DNA from: Chamaea fasciata
Taxonomy: Eukaryota > Chordata > Aves > Passeriformes > Sylviidae
Assembly: GCA_029207755.1 (NCBI GenBank)
Contig: JARCOQ010000003.1
Span: 682,001-746,000 of the forward strand
Direction: 5' to 3'
Length of the DNA stretch: 64,000 nt
This document shows, in pieces, positions 11,700 through 23,152 of the stretch. The position numbers and the translations under genes are program-made. Below the pieces are notes generated by a model. That model had not been told where the DNA came from, did not search any database, and worked only from the letters and a program-made list of their open reading frames with translations. Each line of letters starts with the position of its first letter. Within the stretch, counting starts at the first letter, position 1.

Positions 11700-12054
11700 A
11701 GCGCCCGCCGCGCTCCCGGGCCGGCCGCGGGCCCTTTAAGAGCCGCCCTGCGTGTTCCGACCCGGGCGTGACGCGAGCGCGGCCCGACCGTATGCAAATC
11801 AAACGCCAAGCGGCGGCCAATGGGCGCGGGCGCTCGGCGGCCGCCAGCCAATGGCGCGGCGCCTCCCGACGGGGCGCCGTCTCGCCCCATATAAGGAGCG
11901 CCCTGGCCATAAAAGGCAACATTGTATCGCTTTATATGGGGGCGGCGCGGCGCGGCGGGGGCGGCGGCGGAGCGGGGCCGTGAGCGCGGAGCGCGGCGGG
12001 GACATGGCGGGGCCGGCCTGACCCGGCCCGACCCGACCCGCGCTCGCCGCCGCG
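11700..12054 (+). promoter_or_regulatory. SRF: SRF promoter and 5' UTR with CArG boxes
   Basis: A GC-rich CpG-type promoter. It contains an octamer ATGCAAAT (11792-11799), CCAAT motifs at 11817-11821 and 11848-11852, two consensus CArG boxes CCATATAAGG (11887-11896) and CCATAAAAGG (11907-11916), and an imperfect one CTTTATATGG (11930-11939). CArG boxes are the DNA target of SRF itself, and autoregulation of the mammalian SRF promoter through paired CArG boxes is established. The 20-bp spacing puts the two sites on the same helical face. Transcription probably starts shortly after 11940, but the exact site is not visible. Confidence 0.9.
12004..12021 (+). CDS. Short upstream ORF in the SRF leader (5 codons)
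   Basis: ATG at 12004 opens a five-codon frame (MAGPA) that stops with TGA at 12019-12021, 33 bp before the SRF start codon. A short uORF this close could modestly tune SRF translation. It applies only if transcription starts upstream of 12004, which the CArG/TATA-like position suggests. Confidence 0.5.
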   Translation: MAGPA

Positions 12055-15000
12055 ATGTTGCCGAGCCAGGCCGGGGCCGGGAACGGCGCCGCCGCCGCGC
12101 TAGCCCGCGGCTCGGGGCTGGGCCGGTCGCCGGTGCCGCGTGGGGCGAACGGCGGCGGGGCGGCGGCGGGGGCGCCCGGGGGCTGCCTGAAGCGGGAGAC
12201 GCTGTACAGCGGCAGCGAGGGCGACTCGGAGTCGGCCGAGGAGGAGGAGCTGGGCGGCGAGCGGCGCGGCGTGAAGCGTGGCCTGGCCGAGGCGGCGGCG
12301 GCGGCGGCGGGGCCCGCGGCGGGAGCGGCGGCGGCGGCCGCCTACAGCGGCGGCGGGGGCGGCGGGGCCGTGAGCGGCGCCAAGCCCGGCAAGAAGACGC
12401 GGGGCCGGGTGAAGATCAAGATGGAGTTCATCGACAACAAGCTGCGGCGCTACACCACCTTCAGCAAGAGGAAGACCGGCATCATGAAGAAGGTGCGGCC
12501 CCGCGACTCCGGCCGGGGCGGGGGGGCGGTTCGGCCGGCCCACCCGGGATGTCGGCGGGCGCCCACCTGTCGGTGCCGGCCCGGCCCGGTCCGAGCGCGG
12601 GGCAGGCCGGCGGGCCGTGCCCGGAAGCGGCTGCGGCTTCCCCGTCCCGCGGGCGGGCCCGGGGGGGCGGCCCGGCACCGGCCCCTTCCGGGGGGCTGGC
12701 GGGAGCCGCCGGCCGGGCTGCGGGCACGGGGCTGCGGGCACGGGGCGGGAGCCCCGCGGCCGGGGGATGCCGCCGGGCTCGGCGGTGCCCAGGCGTGCGG
12801 TGTGCCCGGGGAGGCCCAGCCCCGGGCCGGAGCTGACCGGTGCCCTCGGCGCCGGGAGCCGCCAACAGAACACCGAATGTCTGGTGGCACAGCTGGACTG
12901 TCCCGGCCCCACCAAGGGCTCGGTAGGACTGGCTGCTTCGGCCACGGAAGGGACCGAGGCCACGTCTCGGCCGGTCCAGAGTGCAATCCGTGTTTCCTGG
13001 TGTGCAAAGACAGATTAGAAACTTGGGGGGGTTAGGATGCTGCTGGCTGATCTGCATCCCTGGTGGTGCTCATAGCATCTTTTGAACAACTGGGTAGTGC
13101 TGCGTCCCAGCTCAGCTGGGCATCATGCACCTTGGGAAGGTGGGAATGGGTGTGAAGTACTGCTGGGTACATCCTGGATGTGTAGGACCACGGGGTGTAG
13201 AATGAGGCCATCCTGTCCGTAGGAGCTTGTGTGAGACCACAGAGTGTGCAGCGATGACATATGAAGAGTGCACTTCCCAGTCCACAGGTGTTCTTCACCT
13301 GGGGCATGGTGGCCTCACTGCAGCGGTGCTTGGGTGCAGCTGTGCTCAGAAGTGTGGAGCCTGAGAGGGAAATCTGGGTCAGAGCCTGGATGGGGTGTTG
13401 GTGAGGGGAATGAGGTAGCAGAGATGTGTGCCAAGTAACATCACTGAGAGGTGAGGCGAGGGAGGCATCCAGACATGTCTGGAGAAGCCAGTGGGATTTC
13501 CAGAATGGAGACAATCCTGTGTCCCTGTGTCCTCAGACTGCTGTGCTGAGGGGACCACTCTGCCCATGGCCTCTTGGCAGGCACGTCCCCTAAGGGTGTG
13601 CCAAAGGGGATGGGAACACAGCATGGGGCACTTCAACCTGTAGGGAGCCAGCCTCGGGCTGGTTTTAGAGGCCACAGCTCCTGTGGGGTGGCAGGGAGCC
13701 GAGGGGGGTGTGAAGAGAAGGAAAGCCATTGTGGGGACGTGCAGGGACTTTTGTCCTGCACCGTGCGTTGTCCCTGTCACCCGTGACTCCCTGCTGTTCC
13801 CCTGTCCTGCTGGCAGGCCTACGAGCTCTCCACGCTGACTGGCACTCAGGTGCTGCTGCTGGTGGCCAGCGAGACGGGCCATGTGTACACGTTTGCCACG
13901 CGGAAGCTGCAGCCCATGATCACCAGCGAGACGGGAAAGGCGCTGATCCAGACCTGCCTCAACTCCCCGGACTCGCCGCCGCGCTCCGACCCCACCACGG
14001 ACCAGCGCATGAGTGCCACTGGCTTTGAGGAGACAGACCTCACCTACCAGGTGTCCGAGTCAGACAGCAGCGGGGAGACCAAGGTAATGGTCCTGGGCAC
14101 CCCAGGGTTGGGCTGGGAGTCCCGATCACCCCCAGCCCTGTTGAAACTGCAGCGCTGGGAGCTGAGGATGATCCCCCTCCTGCTGTGGCCGCAGCGAGCT
14201 TGTGTCATGTCACCTCAGGCCTGGCTGGCTCCTTGGCCGATAGCAGCAGTGATTGAGGGAGGGGGGGAAGTGGGTGGCAGGTATCCTGGTCCTGGCCCTT
14301 GCAGTGTGCACCCAGCCCACCCCCCTGGCCAGCTTTCAGCGCTGTTATCTCTCCCCAGGCGTCTCCATGCTCTCACACTCATTGATAAAAATTTGATTCT
14401 GCCTCCATGGCCTTATAAGGCCTGGTTTCCCTCGCCAGAGTCCCTGGCAGGGCCCCTCACATTCCTTATAAGCTGCAGCTGTCTCTTGCTTTGGTGCTGT
14501 TTTGGAAGGGGGCAGGGAGGACATGGGGAATGGAAACATTTGGCTGGACAGACCATTTCTGCTCCCTGCCTGTTGTCCCTGCAGACGCTGGCCCTTGCCT
14601 GCCCGTGTTACTCGTGGCCTTGTGCCCAGGGTGGCCTGGCTGTGGGTGCAGAGCTGGGCAGAGTCAGCTTTCCTGCTGGAAGGGCCCCCTCTTGTCCCTG
14701 CCCTCCCTGGCGCTGTTCCTCGGGGCTGTGTCCCACATCCTGCCACTTCCTTGGCAGCCCGGTGCTCAGATCCGCAGGTGCTCGGAGATGGGAGGCAGGG
14801 AAGTTTGCGGTGCGAGGCTGGGATGCCACGCTGAATTTGGGGCTCTGCTGCAGCTTCCCAGGCCTGTGTGCAGTTCTGCTGGGTGCTGGGAATTAGAACA
14901 GCCCTGCTGTACCTGTGCTTGTCGCGGGTACCAGGCTTGCTGCACAAGTGTTCTTCTTCCATTGGCCCTGTCATTGGAGCTCTCCAGCTGTCTGTGCTCA

Positions 15001-18000
15001 AGCCACGGCATCCTTGCCACGCAGTAGCCCCTAGAATGAAGCAAACAGAACCTGGACACCTCTCTGCTGTAATTGCAAAGGTAGTCAGTGCAGCCCTGAG
15101 GTGTGCCCAGTATGTCTGGGGCTCCAGGGGTATTCAGCTGCCTGTTTTTGTGCTGTGACAGCACAGCAGCTGCTGGGTACCCCCTGTTCCTCAGTGTCCA
15201 CTTCCCCGCGTGTGTGCAGTGCTGCACCGAGCAAAAACTTTTTGCTGCTGAGCCCTGAGAAGCACGAGCAGCCACAGATATCTGCAGGCAGAGGAGCTGT
15301 GTAAGCGTGGCTGGAGTCTCAGTGCTGTAGCCCTCAAGAGTCCCTGAGAATGGCTCCTGCTGATGAGATGCCAGCAGCAGTCCTGGCAGTCCCAGCCTGG
15401 CATGTCTTCCCTGGGTGCCTCTTGCTGCTGGTCTGAGCTGTGCCAGCCCTTTCCAGCAGGCAGAGCAGCCTTCCAACACCAGCAGTCTCTCCCTTGTGCA
15501 GCCTGTGTTTGTAAGGACTTGTGCCTCCCGGGCTTCTCCTGGATGCAAAGGCAAGTCCTGTGGGCATTTCGTAATGAGACGAATTACCTGTCCCTGTCCT
15601 GGGGCTTGTCCGCATCGTCTCCCTTTGTACTCTTCCTGGAAGAACTGCTTGGCCCCAGGGGAACTGTGCCCTTGGGGTGCAGTTACTCTGCAGAGACCTT
15701 CTTACACTGACTTCTCTATTCTCACTGCCTGATGCAACCCTGAGAGCTCCATCCCAGAGCTAGTGCTTAGTGTGGGGTGCTTTGTGGCCACAGCCAGCGC
15801 TTGGGGAGAGGCTGGAGGAGCCCAGTGGGCCTGTCTTCTGCCTGACATTCTGACTAAACCCACCCCTGGCTGGCTGGGAGTTCCCGCCACGGCAGGTCCT
15901 GCTGTGCCTTCTGCAGGCCTGGCAGCCTGGTTGGTGCTGGGGCAGAGCTCAGCTCCGTTCAGGCAGACCAAGAAGCCTTCTGAGGATGGAAGGAGCCTGT
16001 GCATGCGCCGTGCTGGGGGGCTGCTGCGTGCTGGGAGGTGGGTGATGCACAGGGCTGGGTTACAGGTGCCTCACTGGAGGAGGTGGCAGGAGATTCAGTG
16101 CCTGGACTGACAGGTCCAGCCGCGTGGGATGCTCCAAAAGACTCCCTGGCCTTCCTGTGTGAGCCCTGCCTCCCAGATCTCTGTGTGGACAAAACCTGCT
16201 TGTGTTCAGTGCTGCAGCAGTGGGAAGACAGCGCGGCCAGGCTGTCACCTGCAGCCAGCAGCCTGCTGGTTATTCCTCTGTGCTCCACCAGCAGCAGCTC
16301 TGAAATCCTCCTGCTGTGCCAGACCCAAACTCCCTGCCGTGGGCTGGGGCTTGCTGCGCTTTTGCGACAGTAACTATCCTCGTGGTGATACCTGTCTCCT
16401 CTTTCGCAGACCCCAGAGGGCACTGCCTGCGGGCAGTCTCCTGGGTGTGCTGGTGTGGGAAAGGATGTTTTGGAGGGAGCCCAGGGGCTCTGCATTGGGG
16501 TGAGGGCATGGGAGTAGCCCTGATCTGGTCGTCTCTCTGGAATGGGAAAATGTGGGACTTTCTGCCATATCCGGAACACAGGCAGGCGTTGGAGGCCACA
16601 TTGGGATTTCCCAAATACCTCTGAGGCCTCTTGCCCTACACCTGTGTAATAATTCTGTCTAGGGGCCTGGGCTGAGCAGCATTGCCTCAGGCAGTCCCTA
16701 AAAGCTGTGGAGTGGGATTGTTTCTGTCCCCAGCACACTGCCGTGGTCCGGGGTGGGCGTCAGCTGGCCTGGGCTGTGCAGAGCAGTGCTGTGGGGCTGG
16801 GCACGCACCTGCTGCTGGGCTGCTCCTCTGCTGTGTGCTGCTTGTGCAGACACGGAGGTGTGCTCTGGGCTGGGATGGATGTGCGGCTGCATCGGGAGGG
16901 GAAGAGCTTTCAGGGCTGCTGTCTGCCCCGTGGTTTGTCCACGGCCCTTTGGGCGATGTCTGCTGAAGTGACCCACGACTTGCCTCTGTGGTCTGGGCTT
17001 TGCAGGGTGCTGGGAAGAGCCAAGGTGCCCAGGGGATGGCTGAGGCATCCCAGACAGTCGTGAGGTGTCCAATCCAAGGTCTCTCCCAGCTGTCTGTATT
17101 GGGAGCCGTTGCTGCAGCCCAAGAGAAGCACAATAAAGATGGGAGGAATCTGAGTCTCAACAGAGTCAGAATAGGGAGGGCAGAGATGGGCTGTGCGTGG
17201 TTCAAGTCTGTTGCCACAGCATCTCTCCCAGGCACCTTTGTTTCGTACTGAGATTTGCCCTTGGCTTCTAGGGAGAATCTCCCTGAGTAGAGTGCTGTGA
17301 GTTTTCTGGGATGCCTTCTCCAGGCCTGGGGGTGTGGAGCATGACTGGGTGCTGGGTGCCCTGGCTGGCTGGGGTTATATCTCACAGGTGCACTACTTTA
17401 GGGCTATAGCTGGGGATGAGGAGCCCTGGCTTTTCCAGCTGGGAATGGTGCCTGTCCTGCCCAGCTCTGCTCTGCCTCCCTGGTGGGCTGGGGAGAGCTC
17501 TGCCCCGTCACCCACGTGGGGAGGGCACCCACAGCCTCCCTTTCCCATGTGGGATGGCAGGAGTTTGTGGTTGAGCTAATGGAAAGTGCCTCTGCTGGGC
17601 TTTGCTCTCTTATCACGTGCCTCTTCTAATTTGGACTTCAGGGGCTGCGGTGCCAAGGCAGAGGGGTGTTGCTCTCCTCCCTCCCCGGGCCCTGGGGCAC
17701 GACTGAGTGCCTGGGATTGGATCCCCCTGTCCAAAATGGGCTGCCTTCCCTTTTTTAGCTGTTCGTTGAGCTGTGAATTCCTTGCTGCTGGCAGCCTGAC
17801 AAGCTGGGAACAAGGCTTAGCACGTGGGAGAGCTGGGCCCACCAGCTGCAGTGGGAGGGGTGGGAGTGTGGCAGCCTTAACTCTTCCCAGGCGTGCTGGC
17901 AGCTGTGTCAGGGCACGGGGACAGCAGGTCCCCTGTGCTCTGTGACACGGGCTCCCGTGAAGCGGTGCGCTCTCAGTGTGCTCTCGGTCAGATGAGCGGG

Positions 18001-21000
18001 GCGGGAGAGGAGTCATGGGCACCCTGGGTATTCCAAAGGGGATTTGGGGGATGGAGGCACCTTAGGTGCCGTGTGACTGCCAGGGGCAGCAGGAACCGTG
18101 CTGGGCTTGCTTGGTTCCTGCAGATCCAAGGGACATCAGCCACGTGCTTTGTGGAAATGATGTTTTGCTGCAGCTTGGCGCACACACTCCTCCCTTGTTG
18201 CCACACCTGGGAGGCCAGTCTCTCAGGCCAGTGCTGGCCCAGCGCAGAGCCCTCTTCCTGGTGCTCAGCTCCCCTGGCAGTGCTGTCCTTGGGCAGGCAC
18301 AGAGCTCTGGAGCTCCTTGCGGGACCCTGCTGGCCGTAGCCAGCGCGTGGGGTCCTTGGGAAGCATCTGCCTCATGCCCATCTCCTGCCAGTGGATTGGC
18401 AGATAGCTGCTTCCTACGCTTCAGGAGATGTGTGGAGGCATTCCCCAGGGCCTGCCGAGGCTGCTGTCAGGGCAGCTGCTGGGTTTGGGCCTCCCTGGTG
18501 TCCAGCTTTGCCTTTAGTCACCTCTCCCCTGTCGCTTCCAGCATACGGCTGCCTTTAAGAGCCAATTCTCAGCCCGTGCTTGGTCCTGTGTTTCCTGCCT
18601 TAAGGGAAGTGGTGTGTGTTCCTGACAGGAGGCTCTGCGCCTTTATGTTTGTCCCTGCAAGGGCTGCTTTTGCCTGGTGTGTGCCAAAAAGAGCCTGTTC
18701 TCTTCTTAGACATTTTGGGGACTCCTGGGGAGTGGAACGGCTGCTTTGTCCCCTGGAGTGTTGTAGGGAAGGCTCTCAGGGGACCTCCTGTGGCCCTGGG
18801 CCCGCTTCCAAAGCTTACGCTGAGCTCTCTCCAGCTTTCCTCATGTTTGTGCAAGCAGCTCTTCTCTGCTCCCTGTGCTGGCAGCAGGCTGTGGGGGGCA
18901 CGGTTTGGCAAGGGGATGCAGCCCACAGAGCCTGGGCTGGTCTCCCGCGCCGGTCCGAGCCGCGACACTCTCTCCTTTTGCAGGACGCCCTGAAACCCGC
19001 GTTCACCGTCACCAACCTGCCGGGAACGACGTCCATCCAGACAGCCCCCACCACCTCGACCTCCATGCAGGTCAGCAGCGGCCCCTCCTTCCCCATCACC
19101 AATTACCTGGCGCCAGTGTCTGCCAGCATCAGCCCCAGTGCCGTCACCAGTGCCAACGGGACAGTGCTGAAGACGACTGGAGCCAGTGCAGTGACGTCCG
19201 GGGGCCTCATGCCGATACCCACTGGCTTCACCCTCATGTCAGGTCAGTGCCTTTGGGGGCTGCGCCCGTCCTTCCCTGCTCCTGGAGCCTGTCGCTGCTC
19301 TCCCCAGGGGACGGGAGACCCGGTGGCAGCAGGGAAGCAGAGTGGCTGCTGCTGTAAGGTGAGCCCGGCTGTGATTCCGTGCTCAAAGCCGGTGCCTGGA
19401 GGAGGGTCTTGCAGTGACTGTCTCTCTGGAGTGCCACCGGCTGGCCCTGCTGCTGGAGGTGGCAGGGAGCTGAGCTGGGAGCCCCGGGCAGCACCGGGGA
19501 GCCTGGAGGGAGTGAAAGGAGCAGGTGCTGACAAAGCCTTTCTTTCTCCCTCCTTTCGGCAGGTGCTTCCCTTTCTCCAGGGAGCCCTGCCACTCCTCTC
19601 GCTCAGCTGCAGCCTCTCTCCCAGCTCTTCCCAGCCAGCAGGGCCAGCTGCTCAGGGGCACAGCTGGGCAGCTGCAGCGGGCACAGCAGGCAGGCCTCCA
19701 CTGCCCTGCCAGCGCTCGCTTCTCCTCCTCCTGCTGGAGAGGGGGGACTGAGGGATTGGAGTGTCTGTGGGGCCTGGCCGCAGAGCTGACCCCTGACTGT
19801 GGCAGCACAGAGCGCAGGGAGCCCTGGCTGTGGCTGCTGGGGAGACAGGGGGAGACGGCAGAAAATGCTCGACTTAGGCAGGAGTGGCATCCTGGGGGAT
19901 GCAGACCGAGGGAAGCAGTGGATTTTCAGGCCCCAGGGCTTGGCCTGTGGCTAACAAATGCAGAGACAGGTCCTAGTGCAGCTGTGCTGAGGATGAGCTG
20001 TGCTGCCAGAGCTGATGGAGGGCTGGCACAGGGGCTCAGGTGCCCAGGGCTTGTTTATCGAGTGCTGGCATTTGGCTCTGAGAAGCTGCCCTTGCTGCTT
20101 GTGTTTGTGTCTGCAGTCAGCCACTGAACCACCGTGCAGGGGTAGGTTGGGGGACCCAGAGCAGAGTAATGGTGCTGCTCTGCTGCCCTGCGTGCGCTGC
20201 CCTTTGTAGGAATTTCTTCTTGTTCTGAGTTAAGGCTCTCCAGGTGTTCGTTCTTGGGCTGGACACATGTTCCTAGATGGAGTTTCAGAGCAGGGCTGGG
20301 CTCTCCTTTGTGGTGGCATCTATCATCTGGGGACCAGCACTGGGTGACACAGTATTTCTCCTTGTGCCTAAGTCCATGACTCTGGTAACTGTTGTGCTTT
20401 TTTGGAGTCCTTAAGGCTCTTGAGGGCCTGGGCAGAGAGCAGGCTCCCGTTCAAGGGAACTGGATTTCCCCTGTGATCTGGAGGAGATAGAGAATAACTG
20501 ATGTGTGTCCCTGGGGTGTGGTGTGTGGGGAAATGCCCAGTCTGAGCAAGCTGGCCGGTGATTCTTGTTCTCTGGCATCCCTTGCTCTTCCCACTGGAGG
20601 CAGCACCCCAGCCCTAGGAGACCTTCCTGTGCTGGGCTGTGTTTCTGGAGCTGAAGTGCTTTGCAGGGAGTGGTCTGGGACAGGCTGTGTGGCCTGCAGC
20701 TCTGGGATGCACACCTTGAGACCAGGTGTTCTCTGATCCCTCTGTGGGGCACTGTAATGCCCTTAAGGTCACAAGCGGGGTGAGAGCTGCACCTCGAGTG
20801 TCCTGTGTAGGATGGAGCTGGGCTCCAGAGTGTGAAGGCACAGAGCCCAGCTGCTGTGGGCATTTGGGCCCGTGTGGTTCCACTCAGTGCAGCAAGGTGA
20901 TGCTTGCAGAGCTGGCTCCTCGCTGGGGAGGAAAGGCTGGGCCCTCTCCTCCCTTGGTGGAACCAGGAATGGCAAGGAGGATCCCAGATGTTCCTGATCC

Positions 21001-23152
21001 ACAGCTGGGAGTTGAGCAAAAGCTGTTATTGTGGCCTTCCCTTCACTCCTGGAGCTTTCAGTTAACTCTTCCTTGGCGCACGTGCTGGGAAAGGGCAGGT
21101 TTTGGTCTCTGGTTTGTGCCACTCACTGCTCCGTGTGAGTGCAGCTCCGAGCGGTGCTCTGGGGCTGTGGGCAGCCACAGGAGGACCGGGGGGCTCTCAC
21201 ACCTGTGTGCAAGCGCCTGTATCCCTGTGCAGGCTCACGGGCTGCTCTCTCTCCCCAGGTGGCACCATGGCTCAGCAGGTTCCAGTCCAGGCAATCCAGG
21301 TGCACCAGGCACCGCAGCAAACGTCTCCCTCTAGTGACAGCAGCACTGACCTTACCCAGACCTCTTCCAGCGGAACAGATATTGGTAACCACCCTCCGTC
21401 TGCCTTCCTAAGCTCTGCTGAGAGCAGCCCGCGGCAGCGCGCCCCATGCCCGCTCCCTGGCCAGTTTCCTTCTTCAGGAACAGTTTCCCAGTTTCCCAGG
21501 CTTGTTGATGCCTGTTGCCAGGTGCTGTGCTCCACTGCGTCCTCTGCCGGGCATGGGGCACCTTACCAGGGATTTCAGACACACAATCCTCTGCTCTCAC
21601 TCGCCGCATGGGGCTGGGAGCAGGTTGCTCGGTTCTCAGCGGGTTTCCCAGTGAGCCAGCATTGCCTCTGGCACGAGGCATTGGCTCACATCTGCTCGAG
21701 ACTCTTACTGTCTACGCAGAAGACATCTCTTTGTCAGCAAGACCTGAGTTCAGGTGCAGGCTGAACCTAGTTCGGCAGCTCCGTTAAAATTTCACGGGGG
21801 AATTGAGATACAAGTTGAATTTAGTCCTGGGGTGTTTGGCTGCCGTGTTCTCCTGCCCCTTCATACCCACGGGAGGAGAGGTTTGAGCCCTCCTGCTCCA
21901 TCCCCGGGGCCTTTTGCCCACAAGGGTGGGTCTCTCCGCGCACAGGGGGCGCTGGGCAGGCAGGTGACCCTGGCAGGTCCCTCGTGCGTGCTGACGTGTG
22001 CTCTGTCCCCGTGGCAGTGACCCTCCCGGCGACCATCATGACGTCGTCTGTGCCAACCACGGTGGGCGGCCACATGATGTACCCCAGCCCGCACGCCGTG
22101 ATGTACGCGCCCACCTCCGGCCTGGCCGACGGCGGGCTCGCGGTGCTCAACGCCTTCCCGCAGGCGCCCTCGGCCATGCAGGTGTCCCACGGCCAGGTCC
22201 AGGATCAGGGTAAGGCGGCTCTCCAGCCCGGTGCTCCCTCAGAGGCCGGGTTTTCTCGTGCCGCGGGTGTTTGCGCCGCGTGTTCGTCGCGGAGGGTTCT
22301 CTTCGCAGCGGTCCCGGTGGCTCCGCAGAGGCCGTGCTCTGGGTGCGTTTTTGGGTCTCGCCAGTCTCTTGCGCCAAGGATTGCGTGAGCTGTCGGTGGG
22401 TGAAAAGGAGGGTGAGGGTTTCTGGGATGGGCAGGCAGCACAGGGAGCCAGGAGGCTCTGGAGAGGATGCGTGCTTGCACGAGGCAAGTAGCAAAATAGC
22501 ACGGAGCCACGTGGGCAAAGCTTGGATTGAGGCCTCGTGCCTGATTCTCCCAGCATTTGGAAAACCGGTGCATGTGGCTTCCTTCTGGAATGTCTCCATG
22601 TGTGCAAACAGGCAGCTTTCTCCTTGTGTAGCTCCACGGAGCCCAGAGAAAGGATCCATGGGGAGCGCTGCTTAAGGGACAGTGTCATTTGTGCTTCTCT
22701 CTGTGGCAGGTGGCGTCCCCCAAGTGTTCCTGACAGCCCCATCAGGCACGGTTCAGATCCCAGTCTCAGCTGTCCAGCTTCACCAGGTAGGCACGGCGTG
22801 GTACTTGCAGGTGTTCAGAGGTGGTTATTCTTGCTCTTCTTCTGCCTGCACGTCCTTTGTGTGTCTGGGCAGACATGGCTGGGTAGGATCAGTCCTCAGG
22901 TCTGGGAAATGCCATCTGTGCTGCCCATCTTTAGGTGACGAGGGGGTCTTGTCCTCCTTGGGGTGGTGCCAGGGAAGGCCAGTGTCCCCAGCTGCTGGCA
23001 CACGTGGTCTCGGGGCACGCTGTCCCCCAGCGGTTCCTCCTCCCTTCTCTCTCTAGATGGCTGTCATCGGGCAGCAGAGCAGCAGTGGCAGCAGCCTGAC
23101 GGAGCTGCAGGTGGTCAACCTGGACACCTCACACAGCGCCAAGAGTGACTGA
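12055..23152 (+). CDS. SRF: SRF, serum response factor (7 coding exons, 484 aa)
   Basis: SRF is a nuclear MADS-box transcription factor that binds CArG boxes as a dimer with MRTF or ternary-complex-factor partners, driving immediate-early and muscle cytoskeletal genes. Exons: 12055-12492, 13817-14083, 18984-19242, 21259-21384, 22018-22209, 22710-22786, 23057-23152. The start MLPSQAGAG matches the vertebrate SRF N-terminus (human MLPTQAG). LYSGSEGDSES, the MADS box (from about residue 112, split by intron 1 after GIMKK) and the Ser/Thr/Gln-rich activation domain follow, ending ELQVVNLDTSHSAKSD. The protein is shorter than human SRF (508 aa), mostly through a shorter Gly/Ala-rich N-terminus with long alanine runs. 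The exon 4 donor appears shifted by 6 nt, adding Asp-Ile (see findings). TGA is at 23150-23152. Confidence 0.98.
12388..14083 (+). other. SRF: SRF MADS-box coding segment (exons 1-2)
   Basis: The DNA-binding and dimerisation core runs from GKKTRGRVKIKMEFI in exon 1 across intron 1 (12493-13816) into AYELSTLTGTQVLLLVASET and FATRKLQPMITSETGKALIQ in exon 2. It appears unchanged from the mammalian core, so DNA specificity should be the same. Exon 2 also carries the start of the transactivation region (CLNSPDSPPRSDPTTDQRMS). Confidence 0.96.
12493..13816 (+). other. SRF: SRF intron 1
   Basis: A 1.3 kb intron that is extremely GC-rich for its first 400 bp, continuing the CpG island, then ordinary. 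No exon, RNA or transposon is recognised in it. Confidence 0.8.
14084..18983 (+). other. SRF: SRF intron 2
   Basis: A 4.9 kb intron. Apart from the CArG cluster near 14411 I see no gene or identifiable transposon. Many short open frames reflect GC-rich composition. The acceptor is TTTTGCAG just before 18984. Confidence 0.8.
14340..14490 (+). promoter_or_regulatory. SRF: Candidate CArG-containing enhancer in SRF intron 2
   Basis: This short segment of the 4.9 kb intron 2 holds a perfect palindromic CArG box CCTTATAAGG (14411-14420), a near match CCTTATAAGC about 45 bp later, a GATA-type TTATCT and a CAGCTG E-box. The surrounding intron lacks such a cluster. Enhancer activity is inferred from motifs only. 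Confidence 0.4.
19243..21258 (+). other. SRF: SRF intron 3
   Basis: A 2.0 kb intron between the exons encoding the proximal and distal activation domain. No feature is recognised beyond the splice signals (GTCAGT at 19243, CCCCAG before 21259). Confidence 0.8.

Noticed and set aside
12100..12963. 287-codon - strand frame opposite SRF exon 1
   Set aside because: It is a GC-rich shadow of the SRF CpG island. SRF on the + strand is certain.
21379..21384. U12-type AT-AC intron at SRF exon 4
   Set aside because: The bases ATATTG resemble a U12 AT-type start, but the next bases do not match ATATCCTT and the intron ends in AG. A 6-nt donor shift is simpler.
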